The notes under the pieces are model-generated. The model made no database searches and was not told the origin of the DNA. It saw only the letters and a program-made list of their open reading frames with translations. Made by a program: the position numbers and the translations under genes. A stretch of DNA of 64,000 bases from an uncultured Ruminococcus sp. (GTDB lineage: Bacteria > Bacillota > Clostridia > Oscillospirales > Ruminococcaceae). This document shows, piece by piece, positions 24,529-31,835 of the stretch (positions within the stretch are counted from its first letter, which is position 1; every line of letters starts with the position of its first letter). The stretch is from assembly GCA_900543145.1 (NCBI GenBank), contig UQPZ01000008.1, positions 1 through 64,000 on the forward strand. The letters are read 5' to 3'.

Positions 24529-24762
24529 GGGGGTTTTAAAAAGTTTTAGGATAAATTTTTTCACTGATCTCAATTTATGAAACTTAAACGTTTTCCCTGT
24601 TTTCAGGCAGTCTGAAAAGCTCAGTACAAACGCTCTCTCAGTTTATTGCAAAAAAGTTTCCGATGCTTCCTGCAACACTGTGTTCATTAATTATAAGCTA
24701 TTTATTAACAAAGATCCTATCAGTTTACAAAATCTTATCCGCCCTGTTAGAGTTCAAACTTA

Positions 24763-24778
24763 TGTTCCACGTGGAACA
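24763..24778. other. parS: parS-like centromere site 2
   Basis: TGTTCCACGTGGAACA again, identical to 17051-17066 and 7.7 kb from it. It sits in a gene-free stretch between the phosphorylase promoter and the terminator of the M20 peptidase gene. Confidence 0.85.
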
Positions 24779-24813
24779 TTTTTATTTTTTATATCGCTGG
24801 AGCTGTTTTCCTG

Positions 24814-24845
24814 CAAAAAAAGCCCTCCGCAACAGCCGGAAGGCT
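24814..24845 (-). terminator. Terminator of the ExbB-to-M20 gene run
   Basis: Minus strand: AGCCTTCCG (24845-24837) pairs with CGGAGGGCT (24829-24821), one mismatch, then seven Ts (24820-24814). Confidence 0.85.
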
Positions 24846-24852
24846 TCTGATC

Positions 24853-26202
24853 TCAGCCGCATATCTCAACGATAGCGTTGGCGTACATATTGAGATTATA
24901 TTTTAGCGTTTCAAGACTGATATGCTCGTCAGGGCCGTGCATATTGTTGTTCTCCTCGGGAAATTCCGCTCCGAAAGCAACTCCGCCTTCTGTATTGTGA
25001 ACGTAGGTAACTCCTCCCTCCGCAATACAGCGTCCCTTTTCGCCCTTTACCTTTTCATAGGTTTTCAGAAGCGCCTGAACAAGCTCGCTGTCCTCAGGAA
25101 CATAGTGCGGCTCCATTCCCTCGCAGGATGTAACGTTCATTCCGGCGTTTTCTAGGCTTTTCCCGATAATCTCCTTTATTTCCCTATAGGTACGGTCTAT
25201 CGGAAAACGAATATCTATACCTCCGCTTATCGTTCCGTTTTCATATTTAAGCTGAGTGAGAGCACAGGTCATTTCTCCCGAAATACCGTCGCAAAAGCCC
25301 AGTCCCGCCGAGCTTCCGTTTGTTTCTCCGTGAGGAAAAAGCGCCGTAAGCCTTTTTGCAGCTTCACAGCCGCCGCAGGCAAGAAACTCAAGCAGCGCCG
25401 TAACGGTATTCCTGCCAAGTTCAGGACGCGAGCCGTGAGCAGACTGCCCTGTTATCTCAAAGCCGTTTTCCGTTTTCTGTACAGTACAGCCGCCGATCTC
25501 TTGGGGAATACTGTCCTTTCCGTACTCCGCAGTACATACGGTTTTCCCCGGAACAGCGTTTATGACCGTACCTCCGTCTATAACGGTGATTTTGATCTTA
25601 CCGCAGTCAAGGATTCCCTTTCCGCTGAATGTAAGATGAAGCATTCCCTTTTCACAGTTAAGTACGGGAAAAGAACCGTCGGGAGTAAAAACCATAGGCG
25701 GAAAAGGCTCCTTTGTCTGATAGTATTCAATATCCTGACAGCCTCCCTCCTCATTTCCTCCGAAAATAATACGGAAGCTCTTTTTTATAGGTATTCCCAG
25801 ATCCTTTATGCACTTTACAGCATACAAAACCGCAACACTGGGGCCTTTATCGTCTATTGCGCCCCTGCCGTAAGCTATACCGTCCTTAACGGTACAGGCG
25901 AAAGGAGGAAAGCTCCAGCCTTCTCCCGCAGGAACGACGTCAAGATGACTCAGTATTCCAAGCACAGGCTCCCCCTGTCCGAAATCCATTGAAACGGCGT
26001 AATTACCGAAGTTCTTTACTGTCATTCCAAGTCTTTTGCCAAACTGTGATCCCCATTCCAGAGCCTTTGCCGACCCCTCTCCGAACGGCATTCCCGGACG
26101 CGGTTCGGAAAAGCTGCTGTCTATGGACATTATCTCATTCATTGAGCTTAATACATCATCTATATTCTTATCAAAATAATCCGATATTTCCTTTTCAAAC
26201 AC
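24853..26202 (-). CDS. M20 family dipeptidase (PepV/Sapep-like)
   Basis: A 449-residue cytosolic metallopeptidase. Zinc ligands can be read in order: SHLDVVPAG (His about 86), GRGAIDDKG (bridging Asp about 117), GGNEEGGCQD (Glu about 151-152), TPDGSFP (Asp about 175) and a C-terminal His in NMHGPDEH. The motif set is that of PepV/Sapep dipeptidases, which hydrolyse short peptides. The start is GTG 26202 with AAGGAGAG 8 nt upstream. It is the last gene of the run that begins with the ExbB-like channel, 18 bp after the phosphoesterase gene. Confidence 0.88.
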   Translation of the reverse strand: MFEKEISDYFDKNIDDVLSSMNEIMSIDSSFSEPRPGMPFGEGSAKALEWGSQFGKRLGMTVKNFGNYAVSMDFGQGEPVLGILSHLDVVPAGEGWSFPPFACTVKDGIAYGRGAIDDKGPSVAVLYAVKCIKDLGIPIKKSFRIIFGGNEEGGCQDIEYYQTKEPFPPMVFTPDGSFPVLNCEKGMLHLTFSGKGILDCGKIKITVIDGGTVINAVPGKTVCTAEYGKDSIPQEIGGCTVQKTENGFEITGQSAHGSRPELGRNTVTALLEFLACGGCEAAKRLTALFPHGETNGSSAGLGFCDGISGEMTCALTQLKYENGTISGGIDIRFPIDRTYREIKEIIGKSLENAGMNVTSCEGMEPHYVPEDSELVQALLKTYEKVKGEKGRCIAEGGVTYVHNTEGGVAFGAEFPEENNNMHGPDEHISLETLKYNLNMYANAIVEICG

Positions 26203-26220
26203 TGAAAACTCTCCTTACGC

Positions 26221-27072
26221 TTATTTTCCTGTCAAGGTTACGCTTATTATCTGCGACGGATTTTGCAGACGGAATTTTCCAAGTCCAGCTGAAACCACCA
26301 TGCTTGAGCCGAATTTATTATATACTCCCTTTGTATATTCGGGAAACAGCTTTCTTTCGGGTGAAAGCAGTCCGCCTGCAAGCGGAAGCCTGACGATCCC
26401 CCCATGGCAATGACCCGAAAATACTATATCAGCGCCCCATTCGGCGTATTCCTTAAACGGGAACGGATTGTGCGCCAGAAGAATGCTGCATTTATCGGTA
26501 TTCGGAACTCCGAGAAGCTTTGTCAGAAGGCTTTTATCAGCCTTTTTAAGTCCTCTGTAGCCTGTTCCCGAAAAACTTCTGTAATAGTCCGCCGAAAGCT
26601 CCAGACCGTATACATCGATATACTCTCCGTTACGGCAGATTCTTTCCGAAGAATTTCTCAGCACATGAACTCCCTCTGACCCAAGCTTATAATTAAGCGC
26701 CTCTGATTTTACCACCGCTTCGGTCTCATGATTTCCCATAACGTAATAAACCGGAGCTATTTTCATCAGTCTCTGCATCAGAACAAGCTTAGGCGTTAGA
26801 TTTTCTTCAGTTCTGCTGAACAGATCTCCCGTAAAGAAAATATAGTCCGGATCGCAGAAGCCGCAGGAATTAATAAGATTATTGAAGCCGTCCCCGTATC
26901 TTTTTTTATGCAGGTCGGAAAGATGAAGCAGCTTTACGCCCTCAAAGCTTTTAGGAAGCTTTTTGCAGCTTACGGTATATTCGTCGGTGACAAGCTGTCT
27001 GTTCTGTACAAAACAGTATGCCGAAAGAGCGGCGGCAGCGCATACAGCCCCCGCAGTTTTCAGTTTGCTCAT
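26221..27072 (-). CDS. Membrane-anchored metallophosphoesterase (YkuE/LpxH-like)
   Basis: A 283-residue protein. A hydrophobic N-terminus (about 4-20) acts as anchor or signal. The calcineurin-like domain has all metal-binding blocks: LLHLSDLHKKRYG, FFTGDLFSR, YYVMGNHE, LAHNPFPF and FSGHCHGG. This set is typical of YkuE-type phosphoesterases at the cell surface, where lipid or phosphodiester substrates are possible; the substrate is unknown. The ribosome site is weak (GAGGG at 16 nt). It lies 90 bp after the patatin gene and 18 bp before the peptidase gene. Confidence 0.85.
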   Translation of the reverse strand: MSKLKTAGAVCAAAALSAYCFVQNRQLVTDEYTVSCKKLPKSFEGVKLLHLSDLHKKRYGDGFNNLINSCGFCDPDYIFFTGDLFSRTEENLTPKLVLMQRLMKIAPVYYVMGNHETEAVVKSEALNYKLGSEGVHVLRNSSERICRNGEYIDVYGLELSADYYRSFSGTGYRGLKKADKSLLTKLLGVPNTDKCSILLAHNPFPFKEYAEWGADIVFSGHCHGGIVRLPLAGGLLSPERKLFPEYTKGVYNKFGSSMVVSAGLGKFRLQNPSQIISVTLTGK

Positions 27073-27162
27073 ATTTTTATTCTGCGCCCTCTTTCATATG
27101 ATCTGCGGCATTATATTATCAGCCCGCAGTATAAGTATATTCAAGGTCACGGGAAAATAACC

Positions 27163-28014
27163 TCAGCGGCTCAGAAGATATTTACGAAGCTGACCCGACG
27201 CCCATTTCGCATGGTCATATCCGTGATCGTAAAGTCTTCTGAGCTTTTGGGGATCACCCTCCGTCCTGCCGACGCCGAAGGTAGTTTTCGGAGTAAATAC
27301 GCACACCTTTCCCTCGCTCTGAAGCTGCTTTATTTCACTTACTGATTCGTTGTATCTCGCCGCTCTCGTCCTCATTGCTTCTACGAACTCGGGATTTTTT
27401 CTGTAATATCTTTCCGCAAGTCTCATAGCAGGCTCGTCCTTCTTTATATAATCCCTTGGGCGGGTAAGTATTATAATAAGCTTATCACAGCCCGCTTTCA
27501 ACGCCTGCTTATACGGAATTGAATCGGCTACTCCGCCGTCAAGATATTTTTCGCCGTTTATTTCGATCTCCGGAAACAGCAGCGGTAGCGCACAGCTTGC
27601 ACGAAGATGCATAAAGCTTCTGTCATCTCTGTCGCAGGGCAGGTATTCCGCCTTTCCTGTTTTTACATTGGTCACTACGGCTATTATTTCCCCGGGATAT
27701 GCTTTAAATGCACTGAAATCAAAGGGAAGCTCCTCATTGGGAACTTTTCCGTAAACGTAATCCATATTGTAAAAGCTTCGGTTTCCTTTTCTGAACATAT
27801 GCTTCATTCCCGAATATTCAGGACGGTTCATATATTCCGACGCAAGAATAAGATTTCTTCCGATCTGACCCGAGCAATATGAAACTCCGAACGCTATACC
27901 TGCCGAAACGCCTATAAAGTAGTCGGCGGTAATCCCCTCCTCAAGCAAAACGTCCAAAACGCCGCATGAATAAACAGTACGGCTTCCTCCGCCTTCGCAC
28001 ACTATACCAAGCAT
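27163..28014 (-). CDS. Patatin-like phospholipase
   Basis: A 283-residue cytosolic serine hydrolase. The oxyanion-hole block is CEGGGSRTVYSCGVLDVL (about 6-23), the nucleophile elbow is GVSAG (about 35-39), and the catalytic Asp is in YLDGGVADSIP (about 156). The Ser-Asp dyad is intact, so lipid acyl hydrolysis is likely. The family resembles bacterial YjjU/RssA-type patatins. ATG 28014 has AAAGGAA about 9 nt upstream. It follows the ExbD-like gene by 45 bp, so a link to the channel genes is possible but is only inferred from position. Confidence 0.88.
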   Translation of the reverse strand: MLGIVCEGGGSRTVYSCGVLDVLLEEGITADYFIGVSAGIAFGVSYCSGQIGRNLILASEYMNRPEYSGMKHMFRKGNRSFYNMDYVYGKVPNEELPFDFSAFKAYPGEIIAVVTNVKTGKAEYLPCDRDDRSFMHLRASCALPLLFPEIEINGEKYLDGGVADSIPYKQALKAGCDKLIIILTRPRDYIKKDEPAMRLAERYYRKNPEFVEAMRTRAARYNESVSEIKQLQSEGKVCVFTPKTTFGVGRTEGDPQKLRRLYDHGYDHAKWASGQLRKYLLSR

Positions 28015-28059
28015 TATGTATCATTCCTTTCTTCCTCAGCCGTATACGGCGGCGTTTTT

Positions 28060-28584
28060 TTACCGCTCTGCCGCTTCGGACACTTGTTCGGCTTCTGATT
28101 TTGAAGATAAGTCGGTATAGACCGTATCGGTATAAGGGATCCCAAGCTCGTCCAGCATAGAATGCATCTTCTCCACAGCGTTTGCTACCGCATTATCGTC
28201 GCACAGTTCTATAACCGCCGTATCCTTATCCATAACCGCCGCAAAATCCTTAAATTCCTCAAGCGTATAGACCTTATCGCCGTAAATATAGGTACTTCCC
28301 GATATTCTGAGCTGTATTACCGTCTTTTCAGCCTCCGAGGACTCGTCGGCGCTTATATTCTCCTGAACCGCAGAGGACGTTTTTCCTGAGCTTTCGCCGC
28401 CCTCTCCCTTTCCTCCTCCCAGACCAAGTCCGAGATAATTCATAAACAGCAGAACCGCAATAAGCAGCAGCAGGATTATAAGCATAAAAATAAATCTTTT
28501 TTTCTTCTTTTTCTTCAGACGCTTTTTCTCATGCTTTTCCTGAAGCTCCTCGGCAGGGTGGATATACTCTCTGTTATTCTGCAT
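28060..28584 (-). CDS. Second ExbD-like membrane protein
   Basis: A 174-residue protein. A Lys-rich cytosolic start (about 18-30) leads into one membrane helix (about 31-54), a Gly/Ser linker, and a C-terminal domain (about 90-160) with DTAVIELCDDNAVANAVEKM and MLDELGIPYTDTVY. That domain looks like the ExbD/TolR periplasmic fold. The helix lacks the proton-carrying Asp, unlike the partner gene upstream. It could therefore be a structural rather than a proton-conducting stator part. RBS AAAGGAG lies 8 nt before the ATG. The gap to the upstream gene is 19 bp. Confidence 0.6.
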   Translation of the reverse strand: MQNNREYIHPAEELQEKHEKKRLKKKKKKRFIFMLIILLLLIAVLLFMNYLGLGLGGGKGEGGESSGKTSSAVQENISADESSEAEKTVIQLRISGSTYIYGDKVYTLEEFKDFAAVMDKDTAVIELCDDNAVANAVEKMHSMLDELGIPYTDTVYTDLSSKSEAEQVSEAAER

Positions 28585-28603
28585 AATTTGCTCTCCTTTC
28601 AGT

Positions 28604-29143
28604 CTACAGGCTTGTATTTATGTAAGCCAGATATATGTTTTCATAATCCTCGGAAACACTTTCCAAAGCGCTTCTTACTAACGCTACACTGCGGTAAAGT
28701 ACAGTATTGCCGTCGTAGATAAGGGCGGCAAGCACAATTTTCTTTCCTCCCTGCGAAGCCTCCTCAAATACCGAGCCTATTATCCCTTCGATATCCGAAG
28801 AGCCGCCGTTCAGCTGTGCTGATTTAAGCTCTTCTCCGTTCATTACAAAAGACAGCTCGTCCGAAGCGCCGCTGCTTTTTATATACACGGAAAGCATACC
28901 GCCGTTTTCAAAGCCCTCTGCGGCTTCAATATACGACTTTAGCTTCTCTTCGCCGCTCTCGGCTTCCTCCCTGATCTGTTCAAGCTGAGAGTTTGCATTT
29001 TCTATTTCGGTTCTTGCGTTTTCCTGCGCCTGCTCCGCCTTTGCCGAGGAATTCATCATGACCCAGAAAAGCATTATAAGAATTACGTCAAGCAGTGAAG
29101 TCAGCTCTATAATAAGCCCCTTGTTCTTACCGAAGCTATTCAT
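28604..29143 (-). CDS. ExbD/MotB-like stator protein
   Basis: A 179-residue protein. The single N-terminal helix (about 9-31) reads GLIIELTSLLDVILIMLFW, with an Asp in the place of the conserved proton-binding Asp of ExbD, TolR and MotB. A coiled-coil-like stretch follows (about 35-75), and then a small alpha/beta domain (about 85-175, KKIVLAALIYDGNTVLYRSVALV) similar in layout to ExbD. No OmpA-like peptidoglycan-binding domain is present, so it is not MotB or ZorB. It overlaps the ExbB-like gene by 8 bp, so the two are surely coupled. Confidence 0.72.
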   Translation of the reverse strand: MNSFGKNKGLIIELTSLLDVILIMLFWVMMNSSAKAEQAQENARTEIENANSQLEQIREEAESGEEKLKSYIEAAEGFENGGMLSVYIKSSGASDELSFVMNGEELKSAQLNGGSSDIEGIIGSVFEEASQGGKKIVLAALIYDGNTVLYRSVALVRSALESVSEDYENIYLAYINTSL

Positions 29144-29660
29144 ACGCTTCCGCCCTCTTCTCGCCAGCTGCTATTGAATTGCGTTCCAGATAAAGCTGAA
29201 CGTTTTTTTCGTTGTCCTCTATCTTTGCGCTTACAACTCCGTCGAGCAGCTTAAATACGATCGCAAAAACCAAGCCCCAGAAGGTAGAGGTCAGCGCTCC
29301 GTAGAAATTCCCCTGAACGTCCGCCATATCCTCAACCAGAGAAAGCAGGGAAACTACCGTTCCCAAAATTCCCAGCAGCGGGAATATTCCCGTCAGGTTT
29401 ACAAAAACCGAATAAAGCTTTCCCGTACGGTTTCTCATATTTACTACATCGGATTCCCTAAGCCTTGAAAGCTCCTTTTCCGCTTCGGCCTTCGATTCGC
29501 TCTGATCCGGTACAAATACTGGAATATGCATTTTTCTGTACAGCTCGTCAGCCGATTTTTTTGTAAAATAATATACGGCTGCGTTGCAAACCGCCACAAT
29601 AAAAATTATCATATCGAAGCCCAGCAGATTCATTGTTACTACCGACATAAATTCCTTCAT
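29136..29660 (-). CDS. MotA/TolQ/ExbB-type proton channel protein
   Basis: A 174-residue protein with three hydrophobic segments (about 12-32, 85-112, 122-145). The second and third carry the family signature FPLLGILGTVVSLLSLV and ALTSTFWGLVFAIVFKLLDG. This is the ExbB/TolQ size class, lacking the long cytosolic loop of MotA. In ExbBD-type motors five such subunits surround two ExbD helices and use the proton gradient to do mechanical work. No tonB, tol, flagellar or Zorya gene is nearby. The RBS is weak (GGCGG at about 5 nt). It is the first gene of the run. Confidence 0.8.
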   Translation of the reverse strand: MKEFMSVVTMNLLGFDMIIFIVAVCNAAVYYFTKKSADELYRKMHIPVFVPDQSESKAEAEKELSRLRESDVVNMRNRTGKLYSVFVNLTGIFPLLGILGTVVSLLSLVEDMADVQGNFYGALTSTFWGLVFAIVFKLLDGVVSAKIEDNEKNVQLYLERNSIAAGEKRAEAYE

Positions 29661-29739
29661 AGCACCGCCCGTAAGCCTAAGCGTTCAGGGCTTCCTCCGT
29701 TTCAAGCATATTTTCAGCTGCAATTTGTTCGCTGATTTT

Positions 29740-29768
29740 ATTGTATCACTTTTTTCACGCAATTGCAA
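29740..29768 (-). promoter_or_regulatory. SigA-type promoter of the ExbB-like operon
   Basis: Minus strand: TTGCAA (29768-29763), 17-nt spacer, TACAAT (29745-29740). The 80-nt leader contains a 10-codon frame (ATG near 29708, with stop at 29678-29680) before the ExbB-like start. Confidence 0.75.
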
Positions 29769-29886
29769 CAATAAATGACGCCCGAAGCGGAGAGTATAAA
29801 GAGAAATATACTGTAAAGCCGTATTTTATGCGGTTAATTCAACAAATTAACCAAAAAGCTGTAAGAAAATTTGATTAAAAAACATA

Positions 29887-29915
29887 TTCACAGCATACGG
29901 ATAATATGATATAAT
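29887..29915 (+). promoter_or_regulatory. SigA-type promoter of the 29945 lipoprotein gene
   Basis: TTCACA (29887-29892), 17-nt spacer, TATAAT (29910-29915). Divergent from the ExbB-like promoter 120 bp away. Confidence 0.7.
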
Positions 29916-29944
29916 TTATTTGACTTGTGTTTGGAGGTGTGACA

Positions 29945-30880
29945 GTGCGGAATCATAAAGGAACAGTTTTAATTATCGGCGCTGTCTGCGCTCTTGCCGG
30001 CTGCAATGCCGCAGGTACAGGCGATTCGAGCGGAAGATCCTCCTCCGTTACAAGCGTATGCGAAAGCAGGACCCAGACATTAACTGACGGGCTTTGGGAC
30101 GGCGAAGCGATAACTGCTGAAAACGCAAGGGAAAAGGGCATTGTTTACTGCTCGGACGGAGAATCCGCAAATACAGAGCTATGGAACGGCTTTTTACGAG
30201 ATGTAAAAAAAAGCAAAGCGGCTTCTGTCCTTTTATACTCCGACGGCGCTTTTACATATGTCGATCACTATTCAGATACAGATTCAGGTAAAATGATGTT
30301 TTCAGTAATACGAAAGTATCGGGACGAAGATATTCTCTGCGAAGACCGTTCGCTTTATTCCTGCGGCAGGATAACCGCTCTTCTTACCGACGAGGGGACC
30401 GATTACTATATCGGAGATATGCTTGTACTTTCGCTTCCGTCGCAGAATACGACTTCCAGGGCCGTTCCTTTTGAATATGAGGTCTTTAGGGCAGACAGCG
30501 GCGCAAATGTATCGTTTCCGTTTACAGGTACTTTCTCTTCGTATTCAGATTTTGATAAATACTATGAAAATTATGATGACGAGCTTAACCTCAGTGAAAT
30601 GAAAGAAAGTATGATCGCTTATAATAATGAAGGCGGCTTCAACGACCACGTTATATTTCTTCGTGCAGATATGGAAGGCTCGGATTCAGTGGTTTATTCC
30701 GTATCGAATGTTGTTAAGGGCGATAATAAGCTTGAAATATATCTGAAAAAATACATTCCCAAGGATAAAAACAGCAGCGTTGCAAAACTGCAAACGACAG
30801 TCAGGATACCGTCGGAATATCTCGACGATATAAATCCCGAGGACGTAAGCTGGAATATATACTGTGAATATGAAATTTAA
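29945..30880 (+). CDS. Putative lipoprotein of unknown function
   Basis: A 311-residue protein. The start is GTG 29945 with GGAGG (29933-29937) 7 nt upstream. A short signal peptide ends in a lipobox (CALAGC), then a Ser/Gly-rich linker. The mature domain mixes strands and acidic loops (ASVLLYSDGAFTYVDHYSD, YYIGDMLVLSLPS, NKLEIYLKKYIP) and is not recognised. It is divergent from the ExbB-like operon and has its own promoter, so a shared function is only a positional suggestion. Confidence 0.7.
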   Translation: MRNHKGTVLIIGAVCALAGCNAAGTGDSSGRSSSVTSVCESRTQTLTDGLWDGEAITAENAREKGIVYCSDGESANTELWNGFLRDVKKSKAASVLLYSDGAFTYVDHYSDTDSGKMMFSVIRKYRDEDILCEDRSLYSCGRITALLTDEGTDYYIGDMLVLSLPSQNTTSRAVPFEYEVFRADSGANVSFPFTGTFSSYSDFDKYYENYDDELNLSEMKESMIAYNNEGGFNDHVIFLRADMEGSDSVVYSVSNVVKGDNKLEIYLKKYIPKDKNSSVAKLQTTVRIPSEYLDDINPEDVSWNIYCEYEI

Positions 30881-30945
30881 AAAGGCTGCCGCACGCCCAC
30901 AGAGCAAGGGATCTCCCTTTATGCTCCAAGCCTGCCCAGCCTTTT
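30880..30945. terminator. Branched inverted-repeat terminator between convergent genes
   Basis: AAAAGGCTG (30880-30888) pairs with CAGCCTTTT (30937-30945). Inside, AAGGGA/TCCCTT (30906-30920) forms a second hairpin flanked by GAGCA/TGCTC. It separates the lipoprotein gene from the convergent zinc-ribbon gene. Confidence 0.6.
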
Positions 30946-30979
30946 GCTGCCAGCATACAAGTCCTCTTACGGAATTGTA

Positions 30980-31750
30980 TTATATTATCTTTTCGCCGCA
31001 CCGCTGACAGAATTTTGCTCCGTCCTTAAGCTCTGCGCCGCAGCCTCGGCACCTGGCGGCTTGCTTTATGACCGCCAGAGGATCCGACTCGGCGCTGTCG
31101 TCGGGACCCATATAATTGCTGTTCTTAAATTCAAAGCTGGGAGTTACTTCTTCCGGCTTTTCTTTTCTTTCGATTGCCGGCTCACCTAAGCTTACGTTTT
31201 CCGTAGCGGGCATATATTTCATGCATGGACACATGACCGAAAAGTCGTCCGTCGCATTTCTTCCCCAGAGAGTTATCCCGCAGAGGAACAGGAATATTCC
31301 CGCGGCAAGGGGAAGTCCAAACAGAAGCGCCTGCATTATATACATAAAATTCGCTTCGTCCGAGCTATCGGAAGCAAGCCTGAAAGCAGTGTCGTTTATA
31401 AGCCTGTAAATACAAATTGCCGGAGCGGCAGACATTACCGCAGACAAAACCGTTACGACTGCGCCGAACTCAGCGCCCAGCTTCTTTTTCCTGCGGTTGG
31501 CAAGACAGATAAAAAACACTGTAAGCGATATGGCAAAAAGCACGATCGAATCCCGATAGGTGGTAAAATACTCGTCCCATTCCTTTGAAAAAAGCATCTG
31601 CGCTCCGCCGAATTCCCTTCGGTATATCCCCCTGCCGATAAATTCCAGAGCCGTTCCTCCTCCCGACGCAAGCAACGCTATAAATGCAAACAGACACGAC
31701 GCCGTACCTGCGTCGCACAGCTTTTTCCTGTGATTCTTAACAGCCGTCAT
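30980..31750 (-). CDS. Membrane protein with a C-terminal zinc ribbon
   Basis: A 256-residue protein with four predicted membrane helices (about 13-33, 58-80, 90-115, 130-158), a cytosolic linker, and a C-terminal zinc ribbon CRGCGAELKDGAKFCQRCG (two CxxC pairs, about 234-252). Such ribbon-tagged membrane proteins are common in Clostridia, and their roles are mostly unknown. ATG 31750 has AAGGGAAG 9 nt upstream, and a near-consensus promoter lies just before it. Confidence 0.7.
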   Translation of the reverse strand: MTAVKNHRKKLCDAGTASCLFAFIALLASGGGTALEFIGRGIYRREFGGAQMLFSKEWDEYFTTYRDSIVLFAISLTVFFICLANRRKKKLGAEFGAVVTVLSAVMSAAPAICIYRLINDTAFRLASDSSDEANFMYIMQALLFGLPLAAGIFLFLCGITLWGRNATDDFSVMCPCMKYMPATENVSLGEPAIERKEKPEEVTPSFEFKNSNYMGPDDSAESDPLAVIKQAARCRGCGAELKDGAKFCQRCGEKII

Positions 31751-31787
31751 AAAAACACTTCCCTTTCCTAAGCCGAAGCCTGATTAA

Positions 31788-31816
31788 ATCATAGCAATTT
31801 ACCGCAGGCTTGTCAA
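31788..31816 (-). promoter_or_regulatory. SigA-type promoter of the zinc-ribbon gene
   Basis: Minus strand: TTGACA (31816-31811), 17-nt spacer, TATGAT (31793-31788). An AAAACCT/AGGTTTT hairpin at 31823-31847, overlapping the end of the upstream gene, may be its weak terminator. Confidence 0.8.
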
Positions 31817-31835
31817 CAGCGTAAAACCTAACTTT

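Noticed and set aside
28604..29660. Zorya defence (ZorAB) or flagellar MotAB
   Set aside because: The ExbB-like protein is too short for ZorA/MotA, there is no OmpA-like domain, and no ZorC-E or flagellar genes are near.
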